A stretch of DNA of 64,000 nt. Source: an uncultured Bacteroidota bacterium (GTDB taxonomy: Bacteria; Bacteroidota; Bacteroidia; UKL13-3). Where the stretch lies: contig CAIUDH010000100.1 of the NCBI GenBank assembly GCA_903897855.1, positions 1 to 64,000 of the forward strand, in the 5' to 3' direction. Below, in pieces: positions 54,985 through 63,474 of this stretch. Both the position numbers and the translations under genes were made by a program. The notes beneath the pieces were generated by a model, which had not been told where the DNA came from, searched no databases, and saw only the letters and a program-made list of their open reading frames with translations. Each line of letters starts with the position of its first letter. The stretch's first letter is position 1.

Positions 54985-55992
54985 ATGAGTACCATTCAGC
55001 CTTTATTTGAGCAAATAAAAAAACTTACTGCTCCAAAAATTGTGATAACAACGCACCATAAGCCCGATGCAGATGCATTAGGTTCGAGCTTGGGCTTATA
55101 CAATTTCTTCAAAAATGCGGGAATCGCCTCCCAAGTTATTTCACCCACCGACTACGGCGATTTCTTGAATTGGATGGCGGGCGAAGCCACTATTATTAAT
55201 TTCGAGGAGAACAAAATCAAATGTGAAAAACTTGTTAGTGAGGCTAATTTTGTATTCTGTCTGGATTTTAATGCTTTAAGCAGGATAAACGATTTGGGGG
55301 CCATGGTAGCAAAAAGCACGGCTAAAAAAGTACTTATCGACCATCATCTAAACCCAGAACGGTTTTATGACTATGAGCATTGGAGTAGCAATAGCAGCAG
55401 TACCTGTGAATTGCTCTTTGATGTAATCAAACTTTGGGATTACAGCTTGTTGAATAAAGATATTGCCCAATGTTTATATGCAGGTATGATGACCGATACC
55501 GGCTCATTTCGCTTTCCATCCACTAGCAGTCATACCCACCTGGTCGCGGCCGAACTCTTAAAATTTGATATTGAACATCACTCTATTCACGAACACATTT
55601 CCGACTCTTTCACCGAAGACAGTGTTCGTTTTGTAGGCTATGTTATCTCCCAAAAATTGGTCATAATCCCGGAGTATCATATCGCTTACATGACGGTAAG
55701 CCAAGAAGAACTTATGAAATATAACGTAGCAACCGGAGATACCGAAGGTTTGGTAAATTACGGCTTAGAAATAAGAGGAATTAAGCTTGCTGCTTTATTT
55801 ATCGATCGGAAGCATTTGGTGAAGATGAGTTTTAGAAGTAAAGGCAATTTCCCCGCCAACGAGTTTGCTGCTAAATACTTTAATGGGGGTGGGCACTTTC
55901 ATGCTGCCGGTGGGCAATCGGAGTTATCATTGGAAGAAACTGTAGACCTATTTTTAACTGCGTTGCCTGATTGGGCACCTCTGTTAACCTAA
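54985..55992 (+). CDS. nrnA: DHH-family oligoribonuclease/pAp phosphatase NrnA
   Basis: NrnA degrades short RNA fragments and dephosphorylates pAp in the cytoplasm. The 335-residue product has the DHH domain motifs TTHHKPDADALGSSLGLY (motif I) near residue 25, CLDFNA (motif II), LIDHHLNP (motif III) near 116, and MTDTGSF (motif IV). The DHHA1 part ends with NGGGHFHAAGG near 308. The promoter element covers the in-frame TTG at 54970, so I chose the ATG at 54985. Confidence 0.9.
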   Translation: MSTIQPLFEQIKKLTAPKIVITTHHKPDADALGSSLGLYNFFKNAGIASQVISPTDYGDFLNWMAGEATIINFEENKIKCEKLVSEANFVFCLDFNALSRINDLGAMVAKSTAKKVLIDHHLNPERFYDYEHWSSNSSSTCELLFDVIKLWDYSLLNKDIAQCLYAGMMTDTGSFRFPSTSSHTHLVAAELLKFDIEHHSIHEHISDSFTEDSVRFVGYVISQKLVIIPEYHIAYMTVSQEELMKYNVATGDTEGLVNYGLEIRGIKLAALFIDRKHLVKMSFRSKGNFPANEFAAKYFNGGGHFHAAGGQSELSLEETVDLFLTALPDWAPLLT

Positions 55993-55998
55993 CAAATC

Positions 55999-56697
55999 AT
56001 GCACAAAAAATTCATTACTCTCAGCTTAATAGCACTGCTCTATTCGTGTTCAAACAACGAACCAAAAAACAAACACAAGCACTATGTCAAGGTTTATGAA
56101 AGTGCATTACGACTCGGCGATGTGAATGTGGCTATTAATGCGTGCTATGATATTATCGCCAACGACAGCACACAAACCAACTACTATGACACCTTGGTTT
56201 ATTTATATCTCAACACACGCAACGATGGTTCTACGTTTCTGGCCGCCCGTAACAGTTTAAAGTACCACCCTAATAATGAGAAAATGACTCGTGTGGCAGC
56301 CGACTACTCCAAAATTTTAGGCATGCCCGATACGGCCATCGCCTACTATAAAAAGACTTTCGTGCTCACGAACAAGCTAGAAAACATGTATGATGTGGCA
56401 CAGGTGCAGTATAATGCAGGATATGACGCAGCAGCTGAAGAGACGGCGGATATGATTATCAAAACACCCGACAGTGAAAAGATTTTTATTGGCATCTCTG
56501 TGGCACAGGAAACCCCTCAGCAAATTCCACTTAGAGCCGCTGCCTACAATATAAAAGGCACTATTTTTATCGCCCTTGGGAGCAAAGAAATTGCCTTACG
56601 CTATTTTGACGAAGCCTTGAAAATCACCCCTGAATTTAAGGTGGCTAAGAAAAACAAAGAAGATATCATGAATGGGAAAATAAAATTTGAAAAATAA
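55999..56697 (+). CDS. TPR lipoprotein, paralogue of the 44 kb gene
   Basis: The 232-residue protein has a lipobox LLYSC (Cys15) and TPR-like helices. GDVNVAINACYDIIANDS and IPLRAAAYNIKGTIFIA correspond in order and spacing to the exported TPR protein at 44205-44945. Function is unknown; envelope localisation is shared. It lies between nrnA and yjjG with 6 bases before and a one-base overlap after (TAATG), so it is in one operon with them. Confidence 0.75.
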   Translation: MHKKFITLSLIALLYSCSNNEPKNKHKHYVKVYESALRLGDVNVAINACYDIIANDSTQTNYYDTLVYLYLNTRNDGSTFLAARNSLKYHPNNEKMTRVAADYSKILGMPDTAIAYYKKTFVLTNKLENMYDVAQVQYNAGYDAAAEETADMIIKTPDSEKIFIGISVAQETPQQIPLRAAAYNIKGTIFIALGSKEIALRYFDEALKITPEFKVAKKNKEDIMNGKIKFEK

Positions 56698-57383
56698 TGT
56701 ACAAATACTTGTTTTTTGACCTTGATCATACCCTCTGGGATTTCGAGAGAAATGCAGCAGCCTCGTTAAAGGATCTCCACTCAAAACACGATTTAAATAG
56801 GCACCAAATCACGGATACCGATTTCGTAAGCAAATATACCGAGATTAACCATGCCCTTTGGCGTTTGTATCATAAAGGCGAAATTGATAAAGAATTTTTA
56901 CGCACACAGCGATTCATCAAAACATTTGAATATTTCAGCGTCCCCGCCGACCAAATACCTTTAAATTTATGGGATGAATACTTAGAGCTTCTACCCTTCC
57001 GCACCCATCTCATGGCTGGCTGCATTGAACTCATGGAATATCTCAATCCGAAATATAAGATGACCATTATTACCAATGGATTTAAGGAGGTACAACATAA
57101 GAAGATGCAAAATAGTAAACTGCTAACCTATTTTGACCATCTCGTGATAAGTGAAGATGTAGGACACCAAAAACCAGCCAAAGAAATTTTCGAATACGCC
57201 ATGCAACTCAATCACTGCAAGCCTAGCGAAGTTCTAATGATTGGCGACAATGTGGAAGCAGATATACAAGGGGCCAACAATGCCGGTATCGATAGTGTTT
57301 TCTATAATCCGTCGAACCTACCCGATAGCGTTGGCGCCACCTTTGAAATTAAGTCATTATTGGAATTAAAAAGATTGGTTTGA
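56697..57383 (+). CDS. yjjG: YjjG-family HAD 5'-nucleotidase
   Basis: YjjG-type enzymes dephosphorylate pyrimidine nucleotides, including damaged ones. The 228-residue protein has the nucleophile motif FFDLDHTLWDFERNA near residue 9, the ITNGFKEVQHKKMQNS motif (typical of YjjG) near 123, EDVGHQKPAKEIF (motif III) and GDNVEADIQGANNAG (motif IV). Translation is coupled with the TPR lipoprotein. Confidence 0.86.
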   Translation: MYKYLFFDLDHTLWDFERNAAASLKDLHSKHDLNRHQITDTDFVSKYTEINHALWRLYHKGEIDKEFLRTQRFIKTFEYFSVPADQIPLNLWDEYLELLPFRTHLMAGCIELMEYLNPKYKMTIITNGFKEVQHKKMQNSKLLTYFDHLVISEDVGHQKPAKEIFEYAMQLNHCKPSEVLMIGDNVEADIQGANNAGIDSVFYNPSNLPDSVGATFEIKSLLELKRLV

Positions 57384-57452
57384 TTCGAACCCACTCAAGC
57401 ATTTACCTTTTTTGTTAATCCAGTACAAAGTAAAAACAATCTTTACTTTGTT

Positions 57453-58277
57453 ATGAAAATCCCCCAGCTCCTCTTCACCATTATCACCCCCTTCTTGGTT
57501 TATTCACAACCTTCTACCATACAGAACGACCAACGAAATATTTATATAAAACAATCGATTGCCGAACGCAATCCAGTGGCATGGCCCTACTTGCCAGAAC
57601 GTGATGTGTTTATTTGCAAGTATGTGGAGCGAATGATTGACACTCGGGAGAAAATGAATCTATGCATGCGCTGGCCACAACAACCTTTGATGGAGGTGAT
57701 TTATAACGCACTTAAAGAAGGGAAAATTCATGCCTATAAAACCGCTCTCTTGGATTCCACTTACGATTCGGATGATGCACGAATGATCGGCTCAATTACT
57801 ACAACCATAAACGAACAACTCACGGAAGACGAATATAACACTCGAGAAACCCGTGTCACCTCAGCTTTAAACGCGAGCGAGATCAAAAAATTTAAAGTGA
57901 TGGAGAATTGGATTTTTGACCGAAACACGGGCGAGCAGTACACTCGTATTTACGCCATAGCTCCTATCTATAATCTCAGCATTTCGGGTGTTTTATTGGG
58001 CGAGCAGCCTTTGTTTTTTTTAAGTTATAAAGAGTGCCGTAAACTATTTGTGAACACCCCACTTTTTAATCGTCAGAACGATGCTGCTCAACTCAGCTAC
58101 GACGACTTTTTCGAACAACGCTTATTTAGTAGTTGCCTTTTGAAAACAAGTAATGTATTCGATTTAGCGATACGCGATATGGAAGCATATAAGCTCGACG
58201 GTGTAGAGGCTTTAATGGAGGGAAATGTGCAAAATGAAAACTTATTTAATACCGAACATGACCTGTGGGAATATTAA
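57453..58277 (+). CDS. gldN: GldN/PorN-family gliding and type IX secretion protein, orphan
   Basis: GldN is a periplasmic component of the Bacteroidota type IX secretion/gliding machine. The 274-residue protein has a signal peptide (FLVYSQ) and family landmarks: PYLPERDVFICKYVERMIDTREKMN (core VERMIDTREKMN), LMEVIYNALKEGKIHAY, NWIFDRNTGEQYTRIYAIAP (core DWFFD/RIxGIAPI in other members), DDFFEQRLFSS, and the C-terminal TEHDLWEY. The usual partners gldK, gldL and gldM are not in this window, so it stands alone. It may be a paralogue of a GldN encoded elsewhere. Confidence 0.82.
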   Translation: MKIPQLLFTIITPFLVYSQPSTIQNDQRNIYIKQSIAERNPVAWPYLPERDVFICKYVERMIDTREKMNLCMRWPQQPLMEVIYNALKEGKIHAYKTALLDSTYDSDDARMIGSITTTINEQLTEDEYNTRETRVTSALNASEIKKFKVMENWIFDRNTGEQYTRIYAIAPIYNLSISGVLLGEQPLFFLSYKECRKLFVNTPLFNRQNDAAQLSYDDFFEQRLFSSCLLKTSNVFDLAIRDMEAYKLDGVEALMEGNVQNENLFNTEHDLWEY

Positions 58278-58642
58278 CCACTCTCATGAACTCTCCAAAA
58301 CTACTCTTATCCTAAAGCCCCAAAATTAATTGCCCTCCCTACTAGAAGAATGAGACGAGACTCTACAAAACTTCCCTCACGATTCGCTCCTCCTATTTTT
58401 ATTTTTTTATACGGATTATTATCCGTTATCTTGTATAGTCTTTTACATGCTTGAAGAAATCTACTGAATCAATATTTCTGTACATCAATACAATGTGCAA
58501 TGAAGAGCCTTTTGACTGTAAATTTAAGCTGACTCGTTAATGGATTTGTCCAAAACGGAGTAGTTTAGAACAAAGGGGGGAAACAGCAGACAAAAACAAT
58601 GCATTGTTTTTCTTATTTAGAAACCAATAAATTTAATAAACA
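58278..58642. other. Intergenic region upstream of the sphingolipid operon
   Basis: About 365 bases with no gene or RNA I can support. It holds a 6-bp inverted repeat (ACGGAT-TATT-ATCCGT) at 58411-58426 and a perfect 20-bp palindrome at 58592-58611. Confidence 0.55.
58592..58611. promoter_or_regulatory. Perfect 20-bp palindrome, candidate operator for the sphingolipid operon
   Basis: AAAAACAATGCATTGTTTTT is its own reverse complement over 20 bases with no spacer. It is 31 bases before the spt ATG, where a repressor could act. It has no T run after it and low GC, so it is a poor terminator. Confidence 0.5.
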
Positions 58643-59857
58643 ATGAACCCATTACAAAAAAAGATGGAGGCTTATACTAGTCCTCAGGAGGTGAAGAAAC
58701 AAGGATTTTACCCCTTTTTCAAGGCTATCGAATCGGCACAGGATACGGTCATTGAACTGAACGGAAAAAAACTGCTCATGTTTGGCTCCAATAGTTATTT
58801 AGGACTAACCAATCATCCAGTGATTAAAGAAGCAGCCATTAATGCTATAAAAAAATATGGCACAGGATGCGCTGGTTCTCGCTTTTTAAATGGCACGCTT
58901 GACCTGCATAATAAACTAGAGGCTTCATTGGCATCGTTCGTTGGCAAAGAGTCAGCACTCGTATTTAGCACCGGATTTCAGGCTAATCTAGGGGCTGTTT
59001 CGGCACTTACTGGAAGGCATGACTATCTTCTTATCGACGATGCGGATCATGCCTCCATTATTGATGGTTGCCGACTTTCCTTTTCAAAAGTCATAAAATT
59101 TAAGCATAATGATATGACCTCTCTTGAAAAAGAACTCAAATCGCTTCCTGAAGACAAAATCAAACTCATCATCGTGGATGGCGTATTTAGTATGGAAGGT
59201 GACATTACGAATTTACCAGAGATAGTAAGACTATCGGCCAAATATAATGGCAGTATTATGGTAGATGAAGCCCATTCTATGGGTGTCCTAGGCAAGAACG
59301 GCTCAGGCACAGCTTCACATTTCGGATTAACAAAAGAGGTAGATGTGATTATGGGCACATTCAGCAAATCATTATCCACGGTGGGTGGTTTTATTGCCGC
59401 TGATGAAGCTCTAATTAATTATCTCAAACACAACTCACGTTCATTAATTTTCAGTGCTAGTATTTCCCCTGCCAATGCAGCAAGTGCCATTGCCGCCTTA
59501 GAAATTGTTAAAGCAGAACCTGAACGTCTCCAACAGCTCTGGACGAATACTCATTACGCCATGAAACTACTTAAAGAACTTGGATTCGATATTGGAAAAA
59601 CAGAAACTCCGATCATTCCAATTTATGTGCGCGACGATCTAAAAACCTTTATGCTCACTCAAATGTTAGTAGAAGAGGGCGTATTCGTTAATCCTATCAT
59701 TTCTCCGGCCGTACGTAGCGACTCGTCATTAATTCGGTTCTCGTTGATGGCGACCCATTCGTTAGAACAAATTGATATCGCGATTCATAAAATACACAAA
59801 ATTGCTTCTAAATTAGGGATCGTAACTGACTCAAAATCTACTTCTTCCAATGATTAA
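58643..59857 (+). CDS. spt: Serine palmitoyltransferase, first enzyme of sphingolipid synthesis
   Basis: This cytoplasmic PLP enzyme condenses serine with a fatty acyl-CoA to give 3-ketosphinganine. The 404-residue protein is an alpha-oxoamine synthase: YLGLTNHP, GTGCAGSRFLNGTLDLH, DDADHASIIDGCRLS, DEAHSMGVLG and the PLP-binding GTFSKSLSTVGGF (Lys242). Family relatives are Kbl and BioF; the GSNSYLGLTNHP pattern and the next two genes favour SPT. Its stop overlaps the next gene by 8 bases. Confidence 0.9.
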   Translation: MNPLQKKMEAYTSPQEVKKQGFYPFFKAIESAQDTVIELNGKKLLMFGSNSYLGLTNHPVIKEAAINAIKKYGTGCAGSRFLNGTLDLHNKLEASLASFVGKESALVFSTGFQANLGAVSALTGRHDYLLIDDADHASIIDGCRLSFSKVIKFKHNDMTSLEKELKSLPEDKIKLIIVDGVFSMEGDITNLPEIVRLSAKYNGSIMVDEAHSMGVLGKNGSGTASHFGLTKEVDVIMGTFSKSLSTVGGFIAADEALINYLKHNSRSLIFSASISPANAASAIAALEIVKAEPERLQQLWTNTHYAMKLLKELGFDIGKTETPIIPIYVRDDLKTFMLTQMLVEEGVFVNPIISPAVRSDSSLIRFSLMATHSLEQIDIAIHKIHKIASKLGIVTDSKSTSSND

Positions 59858-60974
59858 CATAAAAAAGGTTTCAACGTCTAAAGACCTTGCAGGTTTTATT
59901 GACTTTCCACATCATTTATACAAAGATGATGTCAATTATGTACCTGAGCTTTTTATTGCTCAACGAGATTTGTTAGATGTTAAAAAACATCCATTTTTCA
60001 AGCACTCAAAACTCAATCTGTTTGTTGCCATGCGAGACAACAAGATTGTGGGTAGGATCGCTGCCATAAGAAATAATAATCACTTAAAATACTATAGCAA
60101 TTCGAAAGACGGCTTCTGGGGGTTCTTTGATGTGATTAATGACTATGCTGTTGCTGAGAAACTCTTTGATACCGTTTCAGCATGGGTAAAAAGCGAAGGC
60201 TTAACTACCGTTATTGGACCCGTTAATTATTCAACCAATGAAACATGCGGGGTGCTTGTTCAAGGATTTGATTCGCCACCGGTGGTCATGATGACCTACA
60301 ACAAAGACTACTACCCTGAATTTATTGAAAAATATGGTTATCGTAAAAAAATGGACCTCATCGCATACCATCTAAAAACTGATGAACTGTCGGATCGGAC
60401 AGTAAACCTTGTAGCTAGATTAGAAGATCGATTGAAATTGAGAGGTATTACCATTCGCACGGTCAATATCAAGGAATTTCAAAAGGAAGTGCAGAAAATT
60501 AAAGAAATCTATAACTCGGCCTGGGATAAAAATTGGGGATTCGTTCCGATGACTGACGAGGAATTTGAGGTAATGGCCAAAGACATGAAAATGATCCTCG
60601 ACCCTGACTTTTGCTATCTCGCCGAACATAATGGCAAACCAGTAGGATTCTCGCTTGCCATACCCGATATGAATCAGGTTTTTATTACGATTAAAAAAGG
60701 AAGATTACTTCCAACTGGGCTCTTTAAATTGCTTTTCAACAAAGGAAAAGTAAATAAAATGCGTGTTATAACCCTTGGTGTGGTTGAAGAATACCGTAAA
60801 ATGGGAATTGAAGCAAGTTTCTATGCTCGAAATATTATCACCGCCAGAAAGAAAAATATTGTCTCGGCCGAAGCCGGATGGATTTTAGAAACCAACGAGA
60901 TGATGAATAAGGCGTTACTGAATATCAATGCAGAGCCTTATAAAAAATATAGGATGTACGAACTTGCTCTCTGA
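59850..60974 (+). CDS. GNAT-like acyltransferase, candidate bacterial ceramide synthase (bCerS type)
   Basis: The 374-residue protein has a GNAT-related fold in two parts. An N-terminal part contains LFVAMRDNKIVGRIAAIRN and VIGPVNYSTNETCGVLV. A second part, about 180-374, contains VGFSLAIPDMN and LGVVEEYRKMGIEASFY. In Caulobacter the gene shown to N-acylate a sphingoid base is annotated as a GNAT-like protein of this kind beside spt and cerR, and the gene order is the same here. N-acylation of sphinganine (or 3-ketosphinganine) with acyl-CoA is thus inferred, not shown by motifs. It overlaps spt by 8 bases. Confidence 0.75.
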   Translation: MINIKKVSTSKDLAGFIDFPHHLYKDDVNYVPELFIAQRDLLDVKKHPFFKHSKLNLFVAMRDNKIVGRIAAIRNNNHLKYYSNSKDGFWGFFDVINDYAVAEKLFDTVSAWVKSEGLTTVIGPVNYSTNETCGVLVQGFDSPPVVMMTYNKDYYPEFIEKYGYRKKMDLIAYHLKTDELSDRTVNLVARLEDRLKLRGITIRTVNIKEFQKEVQKIKEIYNSAWDKNWGFVPMTDEEFEVMAKDMKMILDPDFCYLAEHNGKPVGFSLAIPDMNQVFITIKKGRLLPTGLFKLLFNKGKVNKMRVITLGVVEEYRKMGIEASFYARNIITARKKNIVSAEAGWILETNEMMNKALLNINAEPYKKYRMYELAL

Positions 60975-60975
60975 G

Positions 60976-61971
60976 ATGAAAAAGGTATTAATCACAGGAG
61001 CAAGCGGTTTTATAGGTAGCTTCATGGTAGAGGAAGCACTGAAAAGAAACTATGAGGTTTATGCCGGTATTCGAATAGGAAGCAGTACCATTTACCTTGC
61101 CGACCCTAGAATAAAATTTATCGAGCTCAACTTTGCGGATGTAGAAATACTGCGTCTACAACTCTCCGAATTCCCTTACTTCGACTATGTAATTCATAGT
61201 GCAGGATTGACCAAAGGTTTCAATAAAAAAGATTATTTCACCTCTAATTATCAATATACCAAAAATTTTATTGACGTATTAATAGATCAAAAACGAGTTC
61301 CTGAAAAATTTATTTATATGAGCAGCCTCGCCGCTTTCGGTCCAGGTGATCCAATACTATTGAATGCTGTAAAATTGTCAGACACGCCTAAACCTGTTAC
61401 TTCCTACGGGAAAAGCAAGCTTAAATCTGAGAATTATTTAACTTCTCTACTTAATTTCCCTTACCTCATTATAAGACCAACAGCAGTTTATGGCCCTAGA
61501 GAAAAGGAGCTACTCACCATATTTAAACTCATCAATTCTAATTTGGAACTTTTGGTAGGATTTAAAAAGCAACAACTCACTTTTGTGTATGTATCCGACC
61601 TTGTAGAAGCCGTGTTTCAAGCCATGGAATCGAACCTTACCAACCGAGGTTATTTTGTGAGTGATGGACATGTTTATGACGGGAAAATGCTAGGGAACAT
61701 CATCCGGAAGCATCTCGAAAAAAGAACCATTCGCATACAAATACCTACGATATTGGTTCGGCTTATTGCTGTGGTTACTGAGGCAACTAAATACATAACC
61801 CGCAAACAGCCTATGTTAAACCTTGAAAAAATAAAGGAGTTGGAAGCGAGTAATTGGAATTGTGATATACAGCCACTTCGCGATGATTTAGATTTCAAAC
61901 CAGCGTATGATTTAGAACGAGGGATTCAAGAAACTATTGCATGGTATAAGAAGGCAAGGTGGTTAAAATAA
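60976..61971 (+). CDS. CerR-like NAD-dependent epimerase/dehydratase-fold reductase
   Basis: This 331-residue protein of the extended SDR type has the Rossmann motif VLITGASGFIGSF, the serine motif YMSSLAAFG near 105, and the catalytic SYGKSK (Tyr-xxx-Lys) near 140. By place and type it corresponds to CerR, the 3-ketosphinganine/ceramide-pathway reductase of Caulobacter and relatives. The ATG at 60976 is two bases after the GNAT stop; the reading frame's earlier starts lie inside the previous gene. It precedes a membrane protein of the sphingomyelin-synthase family. Confidence 0.8.
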   Translation: MKKVLITGASGFIGSFMVEEALKRNYEVYAGIRIGSSTIYLADPRIKFIELNFADVEILRLQLSEFPYFDYVIHSAGLTKGFNKKDYFTSNYQYTKNFIDVLIDQKRVPEKFIYMSSLAAFGPGDPILLNAVKLSDTPKPVTSYGKSKLKSENYLTSLLNFPYLIIRPTAVYGPREKELLTIFKLINSNLELLVGFKKQQLTFVYVSDLVEAVFQAMESNLTNRGYFVSDGHVYDGKMLGNIIRKHLEKRTIRIQIPTILVRLIAVVTEATKYITRKQPMLNLEKIKELEASNWNCDIQPLRDDLDFKPAYDLERGIQETIAWYKKARWLK

Positions 61972-61984
61972 TTTTTTGTTCATT

Positions 61985-62644
61985 ATGAATCGTTTGACTT
62001 CGCATCTTTTCCCTGCCCCTTTTGCAGCATTCAAAACCAACTGGAGCAATGCTTGGCGTTTGACTTCATTTAAGCGTCAGGCCTTCGCTATCGCTGTGGT
62101 TTCTGTATTCATTGTTACGTTCATTTCAGATTATTTAAATTTTATAGAGTCAAGACCCGGGCATCGAATTTCTGATTTGCTCTTGAATATTTTAGAGGTC
62201 CGAAACCTATCGATAGGCATATTCATCCTATTGTATTCTTCCATCCTACTTTCTGCGATTAACTTAAGTGTAAGCCCTATTCAACTCCTAAAAGCAGTGC
62301 AAGCATTTTGTTTGCTAACAAGCCTTAGAATGATCTGCCTTTACCTGATTCCATTGGAGGCTGATGCTTCCATGATTCCGCTTGAAGACCCCTTTGTAGG
62401 TCGTTACTTTTATGGTGACACCTTAATAACTAAAGACTTGTTTTTCTCAGGACACGTTTCTACCATGGCTTTACTTATGCTAGCCATTCCGTATCGCCCA
62501 CTAAAATATTATCTTATAGCTGCAACCGCATTGGTAGCCATGTTTTTACTGACCCAACATGTGCATTATACAATCGACGTATTTGCAGCACCTCTCTTCT
62601 CGTGGGGCTCTTATACCCTCGTTTCAAAATTACGAGTAAAATAG
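61985..62644 (+). CDS. PAP2_C / sphingomyelin-synthase-like integral membrane phosphotransferase
   Basis: The 219-residue protein has about six membrane spans. Its catalytic signature is that of sphingomyelin synthases and their relatives: KDLFFSGHVSTM (SGH, His157) and HVHYTIDVFAA (His194, Asp198). The H-x3-D spacing equals that of the SMS His-Asp pair, and together they form the H-H-D triad. It may transfer a phospho-headgroup to ceramide, or release phosphate from a lipid as PAP2 phosphatases do. Position at the end of the operon favours headgroup addition to ceramide. Start: ATG at 61985; the upstream in-frame TTG lies 9 bases before. Confidence 0.74.
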   Translation: MNRLTSHLFPAPFAAFKTNWSNAWRLTSFKRQAFAIAVVSVFIVTFISDYLNFIESRPGHRISDLLLNILEVRNLSIGIFILLYSSILLSAINLSVSPIQLLKAVQAFCLLTSLRMICLYLIPLEADASMIPLEDPFVGRYFYGDTLITKDLFFSGHVSTMALLMLAIPYRPLKYYLIAATALVAMFLLTQHVHYTIDVFAAPLFSWGSYTLVSKLRVK

Positions 62645-62652
62645 CTTAAAAA

Positions 62653-63375
62653 TTAAGCTTCTTCGTTGGCAAGAGTTACTGAAATAACAATATAGGCCAA
62701 AATTATTAGCGGTAAGGCTATCAGTTTTAATGCTATAAGTAATGCGGCACTTACACCCAATAAAATATATCGGGCTTTGTTAGACCTATAGTCATAGGTT
62801 GTAAATTTTAAAGATATCAATTTCATTTCCGAAAGCATCAGGTAACATAATCCGAAAATCATAAAAATGAGTGTGATAGGATGCACCATAAAATTGCTTA
62901 CCCACTCCGGTGTTTTCTCACCGAAAACAATAAACGGCAGTGCGGCCACAATGAAACTCATCGAAGGCACTGGCAATCCAATAAACCCATCGGTTTGCCT
63001 TGTATCAATATTAAATTTGGCTAGGCGCCAGGCCGATCCACAAGGCAATAAGAAAGCAGCAAAAGAGTACCAGTTTCTCAAGGGGTCAAAATCAATGGTT
63101 AAAAAATTACTGTTATAATAAAATAAAGAGAAAACGATGAAACCCGGAGCCACACCGAAACTCACCACATCGGCAAGCGAGTCGAGTTCTTTGCCTATGG
63201 TTGAATATGAGTGGGTTAAGCGAGCCACCAAGCCATCCAAAAAATCAAAAACAGCAGCTGCAAGGATAAAGAGCGAAGCCGTTTGCAAATCGATACGAAT
63301 ACAATAGACGATGGATAGGCAACCACAAATTAAATTGAGGCATGTTACAGCATTGGCGAGGTTTCTCTTTATCAT
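62653..63375 (-). CDS. pssA: CDP-alcohol phosphatidyltransferase, PssA-type phosphatidylserine synthase
   Basis: PssA makes phosphatidylserine from CDP-diacylglycerol and serine in the inner membrane. The CDP-alcohol phosphatidyltransferase motif DGLVARLTHSYSTIGKELDSLAD (DGxxAR, then G, D and D at the proper spacing) lies near residues 46-68. The N-terminal NAVTCLNLICGCLSI and the DSLADVVSFGVAPG stretch are typical of PssA subclass II. At 240 residues and about six membrane spans it is normal. It is convergent with the sphingolipid operon. Confidence 0.9.
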   Translation of the reverse strand: MIKRNLANAVTCLNLICGCLSIVYCIRIDLQTASLFILAAAVFDFLDGLVARLTHSYSTIGKELDSLADVVSFGVAPGFIVFSLFYYNSNFLTIDFDPLRNWYSFAAFLLPCGSAWRLAKFNIDTRQTDGFIGLPVPSMSFIVAALPFIVFGEKTPEWVSNFMVHPITLIFMIFGLCYLMLSEMKLISLKFTTYDYRSNKARYILLGVSAALLIALKLIALPLIILAYIVISVTLANEEA

Positions 63376-63474
63376 GATTAGTTATAAATGTGCTTCCGGG
63401 TGAAAAGTATTCGGGGTTCCAGGTTTGAGGCAATACTGATGAAACGTTATTTTCGAAATCAATATCTCGGCTAC

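Noticed and set aside
58411-58426. 6-bp inverted repeat in the gap after gldN considered as terminator
   Set aside because: Short stem, no following T run; listed only as context in the intergenic entry.
62653-63375. pssA as a dedicated part of the sphingolipid operon
   Set aside because: It is on the opposite strand and only convergent; a functional link is an inference, not an operon.
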